A DNA stretch of 64,000 bases from Saccharopolyspora gregorii (GCF_024734405.1 NZ_CP059556.1:4464001-4528000), one strand, 5' to 3'; shown: positions 1 through 9,890, counted from the stretch's first letter. Notes: a model not told the origin generated them from the sequence alone. A program made the numbers and translations.

Positions 1-98
1 ACCGCACCGACTTCGGCGTCGGCCCCGAGGGCGGCGCCATGCTGGGTGAGAAGGTCAAGATCACCCTGGAGATCGAGGCCAACCTCCGCGCCGAGTGA
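1..98 (+). CDS. C-terminal end of a YceI-family lipocalin-like protein (partial)
   Basis: Only the last 31 codons are in the window, read from base 3; the gene begins upstream. The residues (…DFGVGPEGGAMLGEKVKITLEIEANL…) match the final strands of the YceI fold, where a conserved G-x-x-V-x-I-x-[IL]-x-[IL]-E pattern ends the barrel. YceI proteins bind isoprenoid-like lipids and are often secreted, but neither the signal region nor the binding pocket is visible here, so the substrate cannot be judged. It converges on the HIT gene, with a terminator hairpin between the two stop codons. Confidence 0.75.
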   Translation, partial: RTDFGVGPEGGAMLGEKVKITLEIEANLRAE

Positions 99-112
99 TC
101 ACCGCTCGAAGG

Positions 113-152
113 CGACGAAAGGCCGAGGACGCGATGTCCTCGGCCTTCGTCG
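113..152. terminator. Bidirectional terminator hairpin
   Basis: A stem of about 17 bp (CGACGAA(A)GGCCGAGGAC against GTCCTCGGCCTTCGTCG, one bulged A) with the loop GCGAT. It lies between two convergent genes (YceI-type and HIT). Its T-tract is short, as is usual for actinomycete terminators. Confidence 0.85.
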
Positions 153-165
153 TGTCCGGGGTCGG

Positions 166-729
166 TCAGCCCGGCCATGCCTCCGCGAGGAGGCGGCGGG
201 TGTCGCCGAGGAGCTGGGGCAGCACCTTCGTGTGGCCGATGACCGGCATGAAGTTCGCGTCCCCGCCCCAGCGCGGCACCACGTGCTGGTGCAGGTGCGC
301 GGCGATGCCCGCGCCCGCCACCGGCCCCTGGTTGAGGCCGATGTTGAACCCGTGCGGCGCCGACACCTGGCGGATCACCCGCATCGCGCGCTTGGTGAAC
401 GCCGCGACCGCCGTCGTCTCCTCGTCGGTGAGCTCCGTGTAGTCGGCGACGTGCCGGTACGGCAGCACCATCAGGTGCCCCGGGTTGTACGGGTACAGGT
501 TGAGGATCGCGAAGACCAGCTCGTCGCGGGCCACGATCAGCGTGTCCTCGTCCGGCAGGCCCGACTCCAGCAACCGGCAGAACGGGCAGCCCTCGCTGGC
601 CTCGCCCTCCGGCTTGTTCTCGCCCTGGATGTAGGCCATCCGGTGCGGGGTCCACAGCCGTTGCAGCGCGTCCGGCACGCCGGTGCCGCGCTGCTCCGAG
701 AACTGGACCCCGCTGTCGTCGGAGGTCAC
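166..729 (-). CDS. HIT-family hydrolase/phosphorylase (Ap4A phosphorylase-like)
   Basis: 187 aa starting at GTG. The GTG overlaps the thrS stop by 4 nt (GTGA), so translation is probably coupled. The histidine-triad motif HLHQHVV sits near residue 130, and a CPFC pair near residue 47 is typical of the actinobacterial Rv2613c-like group, which cleaves diadenosine polyphosphates phosphorolytically. In mycobacteria the order thrS-HIT-pgsA is conserved. Here the order stops after the HIT gene, because a strong terminator and an unrelated convergent gene follow. Coupling to ThrRS makes sense because aminoacyl-tRNA synthetases produce Ap4A as a side product. The family call is firm; the exact reaction is inferred from the family. 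Confidence 0.9.
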   Translation of the reverse strand: MTSDDSGVQFSEQRGTGVPDALQRLWTPHRMAYIQGENKPEGEASEGCPFCRLLESGLPDEDTLIVARDELVFAILNLYPYNPGHLMVLPYRHVADYTELTDEETTAVAAFTKRAMRVIRQVSAPHGFNIGLNQGPVAGAGIAAHLHQHVVPRWGGDANFMPVIGHTKVLPQLLGDTRRLLAEAWPG

Positions 730-2807
730 GCCGACTCCGCCCCGGCCGCCAGCTCCCGCTGGAAGACCTCCGCGGTCGGCGAGGTGTTCTCGCGGCGCTC
801 CACCCAGCGGCCGATCGCGGCCACCGCCTCCGCCACCGGCACCCCGTTGATCTGGGTGCCGTCGCGGAACCGGAACGACACCGCGCCGGCCTCCACGTCC
901 TTGCCGCCGGCCAGCAGCAGGAACGGCACCTTCTGCGTGGTGTGGTTGCGGATCTTCTTCTGCATCCGGTCGTCGCCGTGGTCGACCTCGGCGCGAATCC
1001 CCCCGGCGCGCAACGACTTCACCACGCCGACGAGGTGGTCGGCGTGCTCGTCGGCGATCGGGATGCCCACCACCTGCACCGGGGACAGCCACGCCGGGAA
1101 CGCGCCCGCGTAGTGCTCGGTGAGCACGCCGAAGAACCGCTCGATCGACCCGAACAGCGCCCGGTGGATCTTGATGGGCCGCTGCTTGGCGCCGTCCTTG
1201 CCGGTGTACTCCAGGTCGAACCGCTCCGGCAGGTGGTAGTCCACCTGGATCGTCGACATCTGCCAGCTGCGGCCCAGCGCGTCCTTCGCCTGCACCGAGA
1301 TCTTCGGGCCGTAGAACGCGGCGCCGCCCGGGTCCGGCACCAGCTCCAGGCCGGAGGACTCGGCGGCCTCGCGCAGCGCCTCGGTGGCCACCCGCCAGCT
1401 CTCGTCGTCGCCGACGTACTTCTCGTCGTTGCGGGTGGACAGCTCCAGGTAGAAGTCCTCCAGGCCGTAGTCGCGCAGCAGGTCCAGCACGAACGACAGC
1501 AGCGACTTCAGCTCGTCCTGCAGCTGCTCCGGCATGCAGTAGATGTGCGCGTCGTCCTGCGTCATGCCGCGCACCCGGGTCAGGCCGTGCACCACGCCGG
1601 ACTTCTCGTACCGGTACACCGAGCCGAACTCGAACAGCCGCAGCGGCAGCTCCCGGTAGGAACGCCCGCGGGACCGGAAGATCAGGTTGTGGAACGGGCA
1701 GTTCATCGGCTTCAGGTAGTAGTCCTGGCCCGCCTTGCGCAGCACGCCGTTCTCGTCGCGCTCCTCGTCGAGGTGCATCGCCGGGAACATGCCGTCCTTG
1801 TACCAGTCGAGGTGCCCGGAGGTCTCGAACAAGGTGCCCTTGGTGATGTGCGGGGTGTTCACGAACTCGTAGTCCGCGGCCTCGTGGCGGCGGCGCGAGT
1901 AGTCCTCCAGCTCGCGGCGGATGATGCCGCCCTTCGGGTGGAACACCGGCAGCCCGGAGCCGACCTCCTCCGGGAACGAGAACAGGTCCAGCTCGGCGCC
2001 CAGCCTGCGGTGGTCGCGGCGCTCCGCCTCGGCCAGCCACTCCAGGTGCTCGGCCAGCGCCTCCTTCGACTCCCACGCGGTGCCGTAGACGCGCTGCAGC
2101 TGCTGGTTGTTCTGGTCGCCGCGCCAGTAGGCGGCGGCCACCCGGGTCAGCTTGAACGCGGGGATGAACTTGGTGTGCGGCACGTGCGGGCCGCGGCACA
2201 GGTCGCCCCACACGACCTCGCCGTGGCGGTCGATGTTGTCGTAGACGGTCAGCTCACCGGCGCCGACCTCCATCACCTCGCTGGTGTCGACCTCGTCCGC
2301 GCCGGACTTCAGGTCGACCAGCTCCAGCTTGTACGGCTCGTTCGCCAGCTCCTCGCGGGCGGCCTCCACCGAGTCGAGGCGGCGGCGGGAGAACTTCTGC
2401 CCGGACTTGACGAGCTGCTTCATGCGCTTCTCCAGCGCCTGCAGGTCCTCCGGGGTGAACGGGCGGTCCACGTCGAAGTCGTAGTAGAAGCCGTCCTTGA
2501 CGGGCGGGCCGATGCCCAGCTTCGCGTCCGGGAACTGCTGCTGCACGGCCTGCGCCAGCAGGTGCGCGGCCGAGTGGCGGATGACGCTGCGCCCGGCCTC
2601 GGTGTCGGCGGCGACCGGTTCGACCTCCACGTCGGACTCCGGCGCCCACGCCAGGTCGCGCAGCTCGCCCTCCTCGTCGCGGACCACGACGATCGCCTGC
2701 GGGCCCTGGCCGGGCAGACCGGCTTCGGCGACGGCGGCGGCAGCGGTAGTGCCCGCCGGCACCTTCACCCTGGTGACCTGCTGGGCTTCGGGCGGCTGAA
2801 CGGACAC
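726..2807 (-). CDS. thrS: Threonyl-tRNA synthetase
   Basis: 693 aa, the usual size for actinobacterial ThrRS (about 690). Domain order: TGS domain at residues 1-65, editing/SAD domain with the HSAAH motif near residue 77, class II catalytic core from about 260, and an anticodon-binding domain from about 590. The zinc ligands of ThrRS are recognisable as Cys in MNCPFH, His in DDAHIYC and His in KIHRALFGS, and the motif 2 Arg region reads [11 protein letters not shown]. The start is GTG, preceded by GAGGAG 8-13 nt upstream. It is the first gene of a two-gene unit with the HIT gene. A short hairpin just upstream is listed separately. It charges tRNA-Thr in the cytoplasm. Confidence 0.97.
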   Translation of the reverse strand: MSVQPPEAQQVTRVKVPAGTTAAAAVAEAGLPGQGPQAIVVVRDEEGELRDLAWAPESDVEVEPVAADTEAGRSVIRHSAAHLLAQAVQQQFPDAKLGIGPPVKDGFYYDFDVDRPFTPEDLQALEKRMKQLVKSGQKFSRRRLDSVEAAREELANEPYKLELVDLKSGADEVDTSEVMEVGAGELTVYDNIDRHGEVVWGDLCRGPHVPHTKFIPAFKLTRVAAAYWRGDQNNQQLQRVYGTAWESKEALAEHLEWLAEAERRDHRRLGAELDLFSFPEEVGSGLPVFHPKGGIIRRELEDYSRRRHEAADYEFVNTPHITKGTLFETSGHLDWYKDGMFPAMHLDEERDENGVLRKAGQDYYLKPMNCPFHNLIFRSRGRSYRELPLRLFEFGSVYRYEKSGVVHGLTRVRGMTQDDAHIYCMPEQLQDELKSLLSFVLDLLRDYGLEDFYLELSTRNDEKYVGDDESWRVATEALREAAESSGLELVPDPGGAAFYGPKISVQAKDALGRSWQMSTIQVDYHLPERFDLEYTGKDGAKQRPIKIHRALFGSIERFFGVLTEHYAGAFPAWLSPVQVVGIPIADEHADHLVGVVKSLRAGGIRAEVDHGDDRMQKKIRNHTTQKVPFLLLAGGKDVEAGAVSFRFRDGTQINGVPVAEAVAAIGRWVERRENTSPTAEVFQRELAAGAESA

Positions 2808-2827
2808 GATGACTCCTCGTGAAGGGC

Positions 2828-2846
2828 GGTCGCCGAGGAGGCGACC
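2828..2846 (-). promoter_or_regulatory. thrS: Hairpin in the thrS leader
   Basis: A perfect 7-bp stem, GGTCGCC/GGCGACC with a 5-nt loop, lies about 21-39 nt upstream of the thrS GTG start and just before its Shine-Dalgarno sequence. In some bacteria ThrRS represses its own translation by binding leader hairpins; no anticodon-like loop or T-box sequence is seen here. A regulatory role is only a possibility. Confidence 0.25.
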
Positions 2847-2932
2847 CGCGGATGAAACCGGCTGGTACTTGCCCCTTCGATGCTATCGGCCGCCCGCCAC
2901 CCGATTTCCGCCCCTGCCCGGCGCGGACGGGT

Positions 2933-5146
2933 TCAGCCGAGATCACCTTCCGCGATCATCGCCTCGATCTCCATCGCGGAGGCGAGGCCGCCCGCGCACG
3001 GCCCGATCACGCCCTGCACGCCGAGCTTGCGCAACCGGTTCGCCTGCTCGATGGTGCGCACCCCGCTGCCGACGACGGCCAAGCCCAGCAGCTGGGCCGA
3101 ACCGACCAGGCTGGACACCAGGTGCTCGTCCAGCGGATCCGCCCCGTCCGGCGCGGCGAACGAGTCCAGGTAGCCGCCGGTGAGCCGCACCGCGCACAGC
3201 GGCAGCCCGCGCAGCCGCGCCACCTCGCGGTGGTCGTGGCCGAAGTCGTGCACGCCCAGCGTCAGGCCCATCTCGGCGAAGATCTCCAGCGCGTCGATCG
3301 GATCGCCGTACTGGTCGAACAGCGCCGCCTCCGGCACCCCGATGATCAGCTTGCTGGCCGGCAGCCCGCTGTCGGCGAGGATGCGGCGCATGTCGCCGAC
3401 CAGCTCCGGGTCCCGCAGCTGCCGCGCCGACAGGTCCACGGCCGCCACCGGCCCCCGATCGCCGAACCGCTCCTGCCAGTGCACGGCGTGCGCGCACACC
3501 TGCTCCAGCATCCAGGTGCCGAGCCGGGTGATCAGGCCGGTTTCCTCCGCCAGCCCGAGGAAGTCCTCCGCGTCGAGCTCGCCGAACTCCGGGTGGTCCC
3601 AGCGCAGGTGCGCCCGCACCCCGACCAGCGAGGCGTCGTCCCACCACAGCACCGGCTCGTACTCCACGTACAGCTCGTGCTCGTGCAGCGCGCTGGGCAT
3701 CGCCGCCGACAGGTGGAACCGCTCCTTGGCCGCCGCGTTGTGCTCCGGGTCGAACAGCGCCCACTGCGCCCGGCCCTCGTTCTTGGCGCGGTACAGGGTG
3801 ATGTCGGCGTCCTGCAGCAGCTCGTCCGGCCCGGTGGCGGCGACCGCGGTCTCCACCACGCCGACGCTGGCGGAGGCGGTGAGCAGGTGACCGCACACCG
3901 ACACCGGGCGGGTCACCTCCGAGAGCATGTGCTCGACGATCTCCACCAGCCGCGCCGCGCCCTGCGAGTCGGGGACGAGCACCACGAACTCGTCGCCGCC
4001 CATCCGCGCCGCCAGCCCCGACTCCAGGGTGGCCAGGGCGTTGAGCCGTTGCGCCATCGCGCGCAGCAGCTCGTCCCCGACCGGGTGCCCGAGGCTGTCG
4101 TTGATCGCCTTGAACCCGTCCAGGTCGAAGTAGCACAAGCCGACCCGGCGGCCCGGGTACGCCGGTTCCAGCGCCGCGTCCAAGGTGGTCTTGAGCAGGG
4201 TTCGGTTCGCCAGCCCGGTCAGCGGGTCGTGGGTGGCCTGCCTGCGGAACTGCTCCTGGAGCATGTGCCGGTGGGTGATGTCCTCGTAGAGCAGCACCTG
4301 GTAGTCCGGCGTGCCGTGCGAGTCGCGCACCAGCGAGGCCGACACCTGCGTCCAGATGTGCGCGCCGTCGGCGCCGCTGAGCCGCGTCTCGGACTGGAAC
4401 CGGTCCACCTCGCCCACCGAGAGCGATTCGACGTTCTCCACCAGGTCGTCCACCCAGTCCGGGTCGGCGAGGTCGAAGACGCTGCGGCCCACCAGGTCCT
4501 GGCAGACCGGTTCGAAGATGCCCTCCATCGGGGAGTTGACCTCCTCGATGATGCCGTCGAGCGTGACGATCGCGATGCCCAGCGCGGAGGAGGTGAACAC
4601 CGCGCGGAACGAGGCCTCGCTGGCGCGCAGCGCCTCCTCGGCGGCGTCCCTGGCCTGCAGCACGGCGCGCTTGATGACCTCCTGCTCGTCGAGCGTCTGC
4701 TCGCGCAGCTGCCCCGCGTAGGCGGCGGCGACGGCGCTCAGCACCGGCACCAGGTCACCGCGCCCGAACCGCGCGGACCGCAGCTCCGGCAGCCCGGAGC
4801 CGAGCACCCGCAGCGTGCGGTCCAGCGCGGCGGGACCGGTGAAGTGGATGCGCACCAGCCGCGCGCCGAGCTCGGCGGCGGCCTCCAGCAGCCGGTCCGC
4901 CTCGCCCGCGGCGTCCAGCAGCGCGTCGAGCCGCTCCAGCAGGAAGTCCTCGATGTCGGCGCGCGCCATCGGCACGTAGCTGGTGCGGATGATCTCGCGG
5001 GTCCAGCGGCGGACCAGCGCGGCCCGTTCCGCCCCGGGGCCGTCGCCGGGCCCCTCGGAAGACTCCGTCATGACCCGGCACCGCCGATTCGGCCGCGGAT
5101 TCCGCCATTTCCGAGGATTTCGGGACGACTGTTCGCGCATGGGCAT
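2933..5146 (-). CDS. PAS-GGDEF-EAL cyclic-di-GMP signalling protein with degenerate EAL motif
   Basis: 737 aa from the upstream ATG. A second ATG at 5071 (MTESSEG, residue 26) is an equally possible start, and neither has a strong ribosome site. A helical N-terminal region (to about 170) resembles the sensor part of actinomycete Rmd/Cdg proteins. It is followed by a PAS domain (about 180-310), a GGDEF domain (about 320-475) with an intact RMGGDEF signature, and an EAL-type domain to the end. In the EAL domain the catalytic EAL triplet is replaced by VRA (GVRAHLRW), and several metal ligands look altered. From family knowledge this predicts an active diguanylate cyclase with a non-catalytic EAL half. 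In actinomycetes c-di-GMP controls development through BldD. No membrane segment is seen. Confidence 0.9.
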   Translation of the reverse strand: MPMREQSSRNPRKWRNPRPNRRCRVMTESSEGPGDGPGAERAALVRRWTREIIRTSYVPMARADIEDFLLERLDALLDAAGEADRLLEAAAELGARLVRIHFTGPAALDRTLRVLGSGLPELRSARFGRGDLVPVLSAVAAAYAGQLREQTLDEQEVIKRAVLQARDAAEEALRASEASFRAVFTSSALGIAIVTLDGIIEEVNSPMEGIFEPVCQDLVGRSVFDLADPDWVDDLVENVESLSVGEVDRFQSETRLSGADGAHIWTQVSASLVRDSHGTPDYQVLLYEDITHRHMLQEQFRRQATHDPLTGLANRTLLKTTLDAALEPAYPGRRVGLCYFDLDGFKAINDSLGHPVGDELLRAMAQRLNALATLESGLAARMGGDEFVVLVPDSQGAARLVEIVEHMLSEVTRPVSVCGHLLTASASVGVVETAVAATGPDELLQDADITLYRAKNEGRAQWALFDPEHNAAAKERFHLSAAMPSALHEHELYVEYEPVLWWDDASLVGVRAHLRWDHPEFGELDAEDFLGLAEETGLITRLGTWMLEQVCAHAVHWQERFGDRGPVAAVDLSARQLRDPELVGDMRRILADSGLPASKLIIGVPEAALFDQYGDPIDALEIFAEMGLTLGVHDFGHDHREVARLRGLPLCAVRLTGGYLDSFAAPDGADPLDEHLVSSLVGSAQLLGLAVVGSGVRTIEQANRLRKLGVQGVIGPCAGGLASAMEIEAMIAEGDLG

Positions 5147-5705
5147 ATTCCCCGGAGGAATGAGGGCGGGATACCACCCCGGGCGCGGCTGGGGCGAGGC
5201 CCGCGGCGGCCCGCGGGGCGCTCCGCGGGCTGGTGCTCGACGCGGTCGGCGGACCGCCGGGCGACGGCTCCCGGAACGGACCGGGACCGACGCCGCGCGG
5301 CGCGTTCTTCGAGGTGAACACCATCAGGCAGCCGTTCCGGCCGCTGGTGCATCGTTGCCTCCCGAGTGCCGGTGTCCACGATGGTCGACCCGACTAAAGT
5401 CGGTACTCTACAAGATCTTTTTAAGGTACAGGCACCAACGCCGAACGTGATCGTACTGTGACGGTCCGCGCCCGGTCATCCATCGATTTCGGGGACGCCA
5501 CCCGGTCGAGCGAGAAGCGCTATGAGGCTTCTCACCGTCCGCATTCCGGGATTTCCGGTAAGGGGAACCTAAGCTGGAGGGTGGTCGGATCGCGCCGCAC
5601 GCGACGGGCACCCTAGAACGGAACGCCCGGCACCCGCCGCGGCACATCCACGACGGCCCGGGGCCACCCCCGGCGCCACCTTTGAAGTCGAGCAGGAGGA
5701 CACGC
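5147..5705. other. Intergenic region between the GGDEF gene and fprA, with an uncertain small frame
   Basis: About 560 bp between divergent genes. From 5233 to 5397 (+) there is a GTG-initiated frame of 54 codons, reading in part GAFFEVNTIRQPFRPLVHRC, with GC-rich third positions. It has no good ribosome site and I recognise no family. It could be a gene remnant or chance. An AT-richer patch at about 5395-5435 probably holds the promoters. Confidence 0.3.
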
Positions 5706-7058
5706 ATGACCCGCCCACTGCGAGTTGCGATCGTCGGGGCCGGCCCCGCCGGCGTGTACGCCGCGGACATCCTGACGAAATCCGAGACGCCAGTGGACAT
5801 CGACCTGCTCGACCGGATGCCCGCCCCCTACGGGCTCATCCGCTACGGCGTCGCTCCCGACCACCCGCGCATCAAGGGCATCGTGAACGCGCTGCGGCGC
5901 ATCATGGAGAAGCCGGAGATCCGCTTCCTCGGCGGCGTGAACTACGGCGAGGACATCAAGCTCGAACAGCTCCGGCACCACTACGACGCGGTGATCTTCT
6001 CCACCGGCGCCGACAAGGACCGGGCGCTGGACATCCCCGGCATCGACCTGGCGCACAGCCACGGCGCCGCCGACTTCGTCTACTGGTACGACGGCTACCC
6101 GGAGGCGACCCGCGACTGGACCTTGGACGCCAAGGAGGTCGCGGTCGTCGGTGCGGGCAACGTGGCGCTGGACGTGGCGCGGGTGCTCGCGAAGCAGGCC
6201 GACGACCTGCTCAGCACCGAGATCCCGGACAACGTCTACCAGGGCCTGAAGAACTCGCAGGTCACCGACGTGCACCTGTTCGCCCGCCGCGGTCCCGCGC
6301 AGGCCAAGTTCACGCCGCTGGAGCTGCGCGAGCTCGACCACCAGCCGGGCGTGGAGCTCATCGTGCACCCGGAGGGCTTCGAGCTCGACGAGGCCAGCGA
6401 AGAGGCCATCCGCAGCAACAACCAGGTCAAGACGATCGTCAAGACCTTCCAGGACTGGGCGCTGCGGGACCCGAAGAACGACACCCCGCGGCGGCTGCAC
6501 TTCCACTTCCTGCGCGCGCCGGTCGAGGTCCAGGGCACCGACCGCGTCGAGGGCCTGCGCACCGAGATCATGGAGCTCACCGGCGACGGGAACGTGCGCG
6601 GCACCGGCGAGTTCGAGACCACCCCGGTGCAGGCGATCTACCGCGCCGTCGGCTACCTGAGCTCCCCGGTGCCGGACATCCCGTTCGACCACGGCACCGG
6701 CACCGTCCCCAACGACGGCGGCCGCGTGCTCGACCTCGACGGCGAGCACATCACCGGCGTCTACACCACCGGCTGGATCAAGCGCGGGCCCGTCGGCCTC
6801 ATCGGCCACACCAAGGGCGACGCGCTGGAGACCATCGGCAACCTGCTGGACGACCTGGACTCGATGCCGACCGCCGAGGAACCGGACCGCGAGAGCGTGC
6901 TGCGGCTGCTGGACGACAACGGCGTCCGCTACACCACCTGGGACGGCTGGAACCTGCTCGACGCGCACGAGCAGGCGCTCGGCGAGGCCCAGGGCCGCGA
7001 GCGCATCAAGGTCGTCGAACGCGACGACATGATCAACATCTCCCGCTCGGAGAGCTGA
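5706..7058 (+). CDS. fprA: Ferredoxin/flavodoxin-NADP+ reductase, FprA type
   Basis: 450 aa. The ATG at 5706 is preceded by GCAGGAGGAC at ideal spacing; an in-frame ATG at 5682 has none. The N-terminal FAD-binding motif GAGPAGVYAADIL and a second dinucleotide motif for NADP, GAGNVALDVAR (about residue 155), place it in the adrenodoxin-reductase-like FprA family. The family-typical YGLIRYGVAPDHP stretch near residue 45 and the C-terminal GWIKRGPVGLIGHTKGDA are also present. It passes electrons from NADPH to ferredoxins that feed cytochromes P450 and other oxygenases. It is a single gene with its own terminator. Confidence 0.95.
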   Translation: MTRPLRVAIVGAGPAGVYAADILTKSETPVDIDLLDRMPAPYGLIRYGVAPDHPRIKGIVNALRRIMEKPEIRFLGGVNYGEDIKLEQLRHHYDAVIFSTGADKDRALDIPGIDLAHSHGAADFVYWYDGYPEATRDWTLDAKEVAVVGAGNVALDVARVLAKQADDLLSTEIPDNVYQGLKNSQVTDVHLFARRGPAQAKFTPLELRELDHQPGVELIVHPEGFELDEASEEAIRSNNQVKTIVKTFQDWALRDPKNDTPRRLHFHFLRAPVEVQGTDRVEGLRTEIMELTGDGNVRGTGEFETTPVQAIYRAVGYLSSPVPDIPFDHGTGTVPNDGGRVLDLDGEHITGVYTTGWIKRGPVGLIGHTKGDALETIGNLLDDLDSMPTAEEPDRESVLRLLDDNGVRYTTWDGWNLLDAHEQALGEAQGRERIKVVERDDMINISRSES

Positions 7059-7070
7059 TCCCGCAACCAG

Positions 7071-7100
7071 AACGGCCCGCCGGAGTTCCGGCGGGCCGTT
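7071..7100. terminator. Terminator between fprA and the convergent ATPase gene
   Basis: A perfect 13-bp stem (AACGGCCCGCCGG / CCGGCGGGCCGTT) with a 4-nt loop, 13 nt after the fprA stop and just before the stop of the convergent ATPase gene, so it can serve both directions. Confidence 0.9.
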
Positions 7101-7107
7101 CCGCGTT

Positions 7108-9741
7108 TCAGGGGGTGTAGTCCGGGAAGAACTCGGTGACCTTGCAGGTGTCGCAGTGTCCGAGCAACCGGTACCAGCGGCAGGTTGCCGGCCAATCATC
7201 CGAACGACGCGATCTTCCACCGCCGCCCGATTCGAACAGCTTCACCAGTCCGCGCAGCGACGTCCCGTATTCCTTAATGCTACTCACACTCGGATAGACG
7301 AAGTTGGCATGACTGGAGTCATTCAGTAAGTAATCCTTACTCTTGCTGATCACGTCGAGAACTTCCGCGATTCGCAGATTCGATTCCCGATGCTTGATAC
7401 TATTGCATTGCTGGTACATTTCGCTAATCGTGGAGATACATAACTCCACCTTTTTTGCGCGATCACCAAGCGGCTCAGACCTAGCTCTCAGCACGATCGA
7501 CACGTCATCGATGTAGCCGCGACCATGCGGCCCCAGGACCTCGATCAAATCCCCGGTGATAGATTCCAGAACCTGCCTGGCCAGGTTTCCGGCGGCACTC
7601 CGCAACCACATTCGGTTGTGATCACCACCGTTCCTCGCAATGAGCTCGTTGAGCCGGTCGAGGTAATCACGCGGCGAGCGCGGCTTCATCACCGTCCGCG
7701 CCTCGCACTCATCCGAAGACTCGATCTCGAGGTACCACTGCGCGGTGCAGGGAAGACGGTTTCCATGATGCTCCCAGAGCCGCTTCACGAGCTGCTGGTC
7801 ATGGGTGAGGATGACAACCTGCCGCCTCGGATCCTGCCCGGCAGGACCGAGGAGTTCACCGATCCCATCGCTCGCGAGCTTCTTCGCGGTTTCCACGTCG
7901 AGCATGTCCGTCGGATCGTCGAGGATCAACGGTGCCCCGACGTGCTCCCGCTCGATCGTCGCGAGGTGACAGGCGAGTCCGAGCATGTCGAGCTGCGAAT
8001 CGGACAACCGGCCGATGGCCGTCACCTTGCCGCCTTCGATCAACACGTTCAGCCGCGGAGCTCCACTCCCCGACGCGACCTTCAAACTGATCGGCGGAGT
8101 GCGCTCCGGGGCCAGCTTGCGAATCCACGAGTTGATCGGTTCCGCCAAGTCGACGAGCTTCGCCTCCAGCACGTCAGTACGCCGGGCTTTGAGGTGACCA
8201 GCAGCAGCTCTGAGGGCGGCTTCACGATCCCGGTCCTTGCCGTGTTCGACGATTGCTTCAGCCACGTGACGAGCATCCTTGACCGCTTGCTCCGCAGACC
8301 GCAATTCGTCCCCACGGCGTGCGTGCACCGCTTCCGATCGCTGCACTTCCAGCTCGTTCGCCCGATCTTCCGCAGCAGGGCGGACAACGAGCAGTTCACC
8401 CAAGCTCCCAGCGACATCGTGCAGGGCCCCCTGGGAGAGCTGGTTCTTCGCCAGCTCGATCGACTTGCACAGCCTCGCCCGATGCTCGGCCCACGCACCT
8501 GCGAACTGCTGCAGCTCTCGATAACCGGCTTCGAAACCAGCACCGCCAGGAAAGGGACGCAAGGCCTGCTCGTCCCACACCGGCAGATGCCAGGCCAGAT
8601 CCCGTCCTGCGAGCCTGTTCAGCTCATCGCGGATCTCGTTGCGGAGCTGTTCGTGCCGACGCAGGCGCTCGCGTTCGGCCGCGGTGGCGGCCAGTAACCG
8701 TTGCACCTCGCCGATCCGGGTGGTGGTCACCGTGCCTACCGCACATGCGGGGCACAGCTCCCCATCTCCCGCAACGGCCAGGAACGACTCGAACAGCGCT
8801 AGGAAGCCATCGCCGCCGATCACGGCCTCCGAAGCACTCGCGTCGTATTCAGCAAGGCGTTCGGCGAGACCATTCACATGCGTGACATCGGGGACCGATG
8901 GAGGCGGATCGAACCTGTGGTTCCAGACATCGGGGAGAGCTCGATCTCCGAGAGCTCGACGGAGATCGTCCACCCTGATCTGCGCTTCCGATTCGATCAG
9001 TTTCGCTATCTCGTCGACTTCTCGCCCCAGCCGGGACCCCCTCTCCTCTAGAAATTTCGCGACCGCGTCTTTGATGGAATTGGTGGCAGCGGAAATTCCG
9101 GACGACTTCAGTTGGTCAGCCGCACCACCCACGGCCTTCTGGGCTTTCGCCCACTTCTCGTCCGTGGGCGCCAATCCGACCGCGTCCCCGAGGATGACTG
9201 CTCGATCAACACCCTTCGAGTGGATGATCTCCCGGAGGCGACGTCGAGCTAGGAGCTGAATCGAAGGGACGTCGACTACCCCAACACCCCATGCACCCGT
9301 CCAACTCGCCCCCAACTTGCGTTCCCCGTCAACCCAGTTCACGGACACGTGCGGATCGCAGAGCGGCTTCCCATCCAGCGTGGCGTGCGGGATGTGGTCC
9401 TCGTCCTTGACCTCGTTCTTCAGGTCGGGCGTCTGCCTGGCACGAGTTGTCACTCCTGCCGTGAGCAGCTCGACCGCATCGACGAAGCTGGTCTTTCCGG
9501 TTCCGTTCTCGGCGTAGACGATCGTGAGGCCGCGGGAGAGCTCCAGTTCCTGTTCTTCACCGAAGGAGCGGATGCCCTGCACTCGGATGGATTCGATGTG
9601 CCCGTCGAATGGTGGCTGCGGCTGCGCTTCGTCCTCGGCAGTGAGCTCGTCGACGATCTTCCTCGCCTCGTCATCGTTAGGATCGTCGAGCTCCTCGATC
9701 CGCCGGATGATCTCGCGCCCCAGGTCTTCTTCCACGGACAC
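7108..9741 (-). CDS. Zinc-hook Rad50/RloC-like AAA ATPase, candidate defence protein
   Basis: About 877 aa. The GTG at 9741 follows a GAGG ribosome site, though GTGs at 9768 and 9735 are also possible. Numbering here is from the longest frame (GTG 9768). A Walker A motif, AENGTGKTS, lies near residue 90. A long charged coiled-coil half contains a CPAC zinc-hook pair near residue 350, and Walker B with D-loop, PLILDDPTDMLD, lies near residue 645, followed by the switch histidine (VILTHD). A C-terminal extension of about 190 aa follows, with an N-D-S-S-H motif like the INDGSH motif of AAA_13 (PrrC/RloC-related) proteins, and the protein ends in a Cys/His cluster (C-x8-H-C-x2-C). The last 350 bp are clearly less GC-rich than the neighbours, which suggests horizontal acquisition. 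A lone SMC-like repair ATPase is the alternative. Confidence 0.65.
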   Translation of the reverse strand: MSVEEDLGREIIRRIEELDDPNDDEARKIVDELTAEDEAQPQPPFDGHIESIRVQGIRSFGEEQELELSRGLTIVYAENGTGKTSFVDAVELLTAGVTTRARQTPDLKNEVKDEDHIPHATLDGKPLCDPHVSVNWVDGERKLGASWTGAWGVGVVDVPSIQLLARRRLREIIHSKGVDRAVILGDAVGLAPTDEKWAKAQKAVGGAADQLKSSGISAATNSIKDAVAKFLEERGSRLGREVDEIAKLIESEAQIRVDDLRRALGDRALPDVWNHRFDPPPSVPDVTHVNGLAERLAEYDASASEAVIGGDGFLALFESFLAVAGDGELCPACAVGTVTTTRIGEVQRLLAATAAERERLRRHEQLRNEIRDELNRLAGRDLAWHLPVWDEQALRPFPGGAGFEAGYRELQQFAGAWAEHRARLCKSIELAKNQLSQGALHDVAGSLGELLVVRPAAEDRANELEVQRSEAVHARRGDELRSAEQAVKDARHVAEAIVEHGKDRDREAALRAAAGHLKARRTDVLEAKLVDLAEPINSWIRKLAPERTPPISLKVASGSGAPRLNVLIEGGKVTAIGRLSDSQLDMLGLACHLATIEREHVGAPLILDDPTDMLDVETAKKLASDGIGELLGPAGQDPRRQVVILTHDQQLVKRLWEHHGNRLPCTAQWYLEIESSDECEARTVMKPRSPRDYLDRLNELIARNGGDHNRMWLRSAAGNLARQVLESITGDLIEVLGPHGRGYIDDVSIVLRARSEPLGDRAKKVELCISTISEMYQQCNSIKHRESNLRIAEVLDVISKSKDYLLNDSSHANFVYPSVSSIKEYGTSLRGLVKLFESGGGGRSRRSDDWPATCRWYRLLGHCDTCKVTEFFPDYTP

Positions 9742-9890
9742 CGCACCTCGTTTCAGCATTCGACACACTGATTGCGACGAATGCGAACACTACTGGTGCC
9801 GACGGCCTAGGTTTTCATTTCCCCATTCAGCCGAATGAAAGGAATATGCCGACGCAGACCGTGCCCGGGTCGGCGGAACGGATTGCTCCG

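Noticed and set aside
942-2822. Long open frame on the plus strand opposite thrS
   Set aside because: It is the antisense of thrS, with the Val/Leu/Arg/His-rich composition expected from a GC-rich shadow frame; no domain is recognisable.
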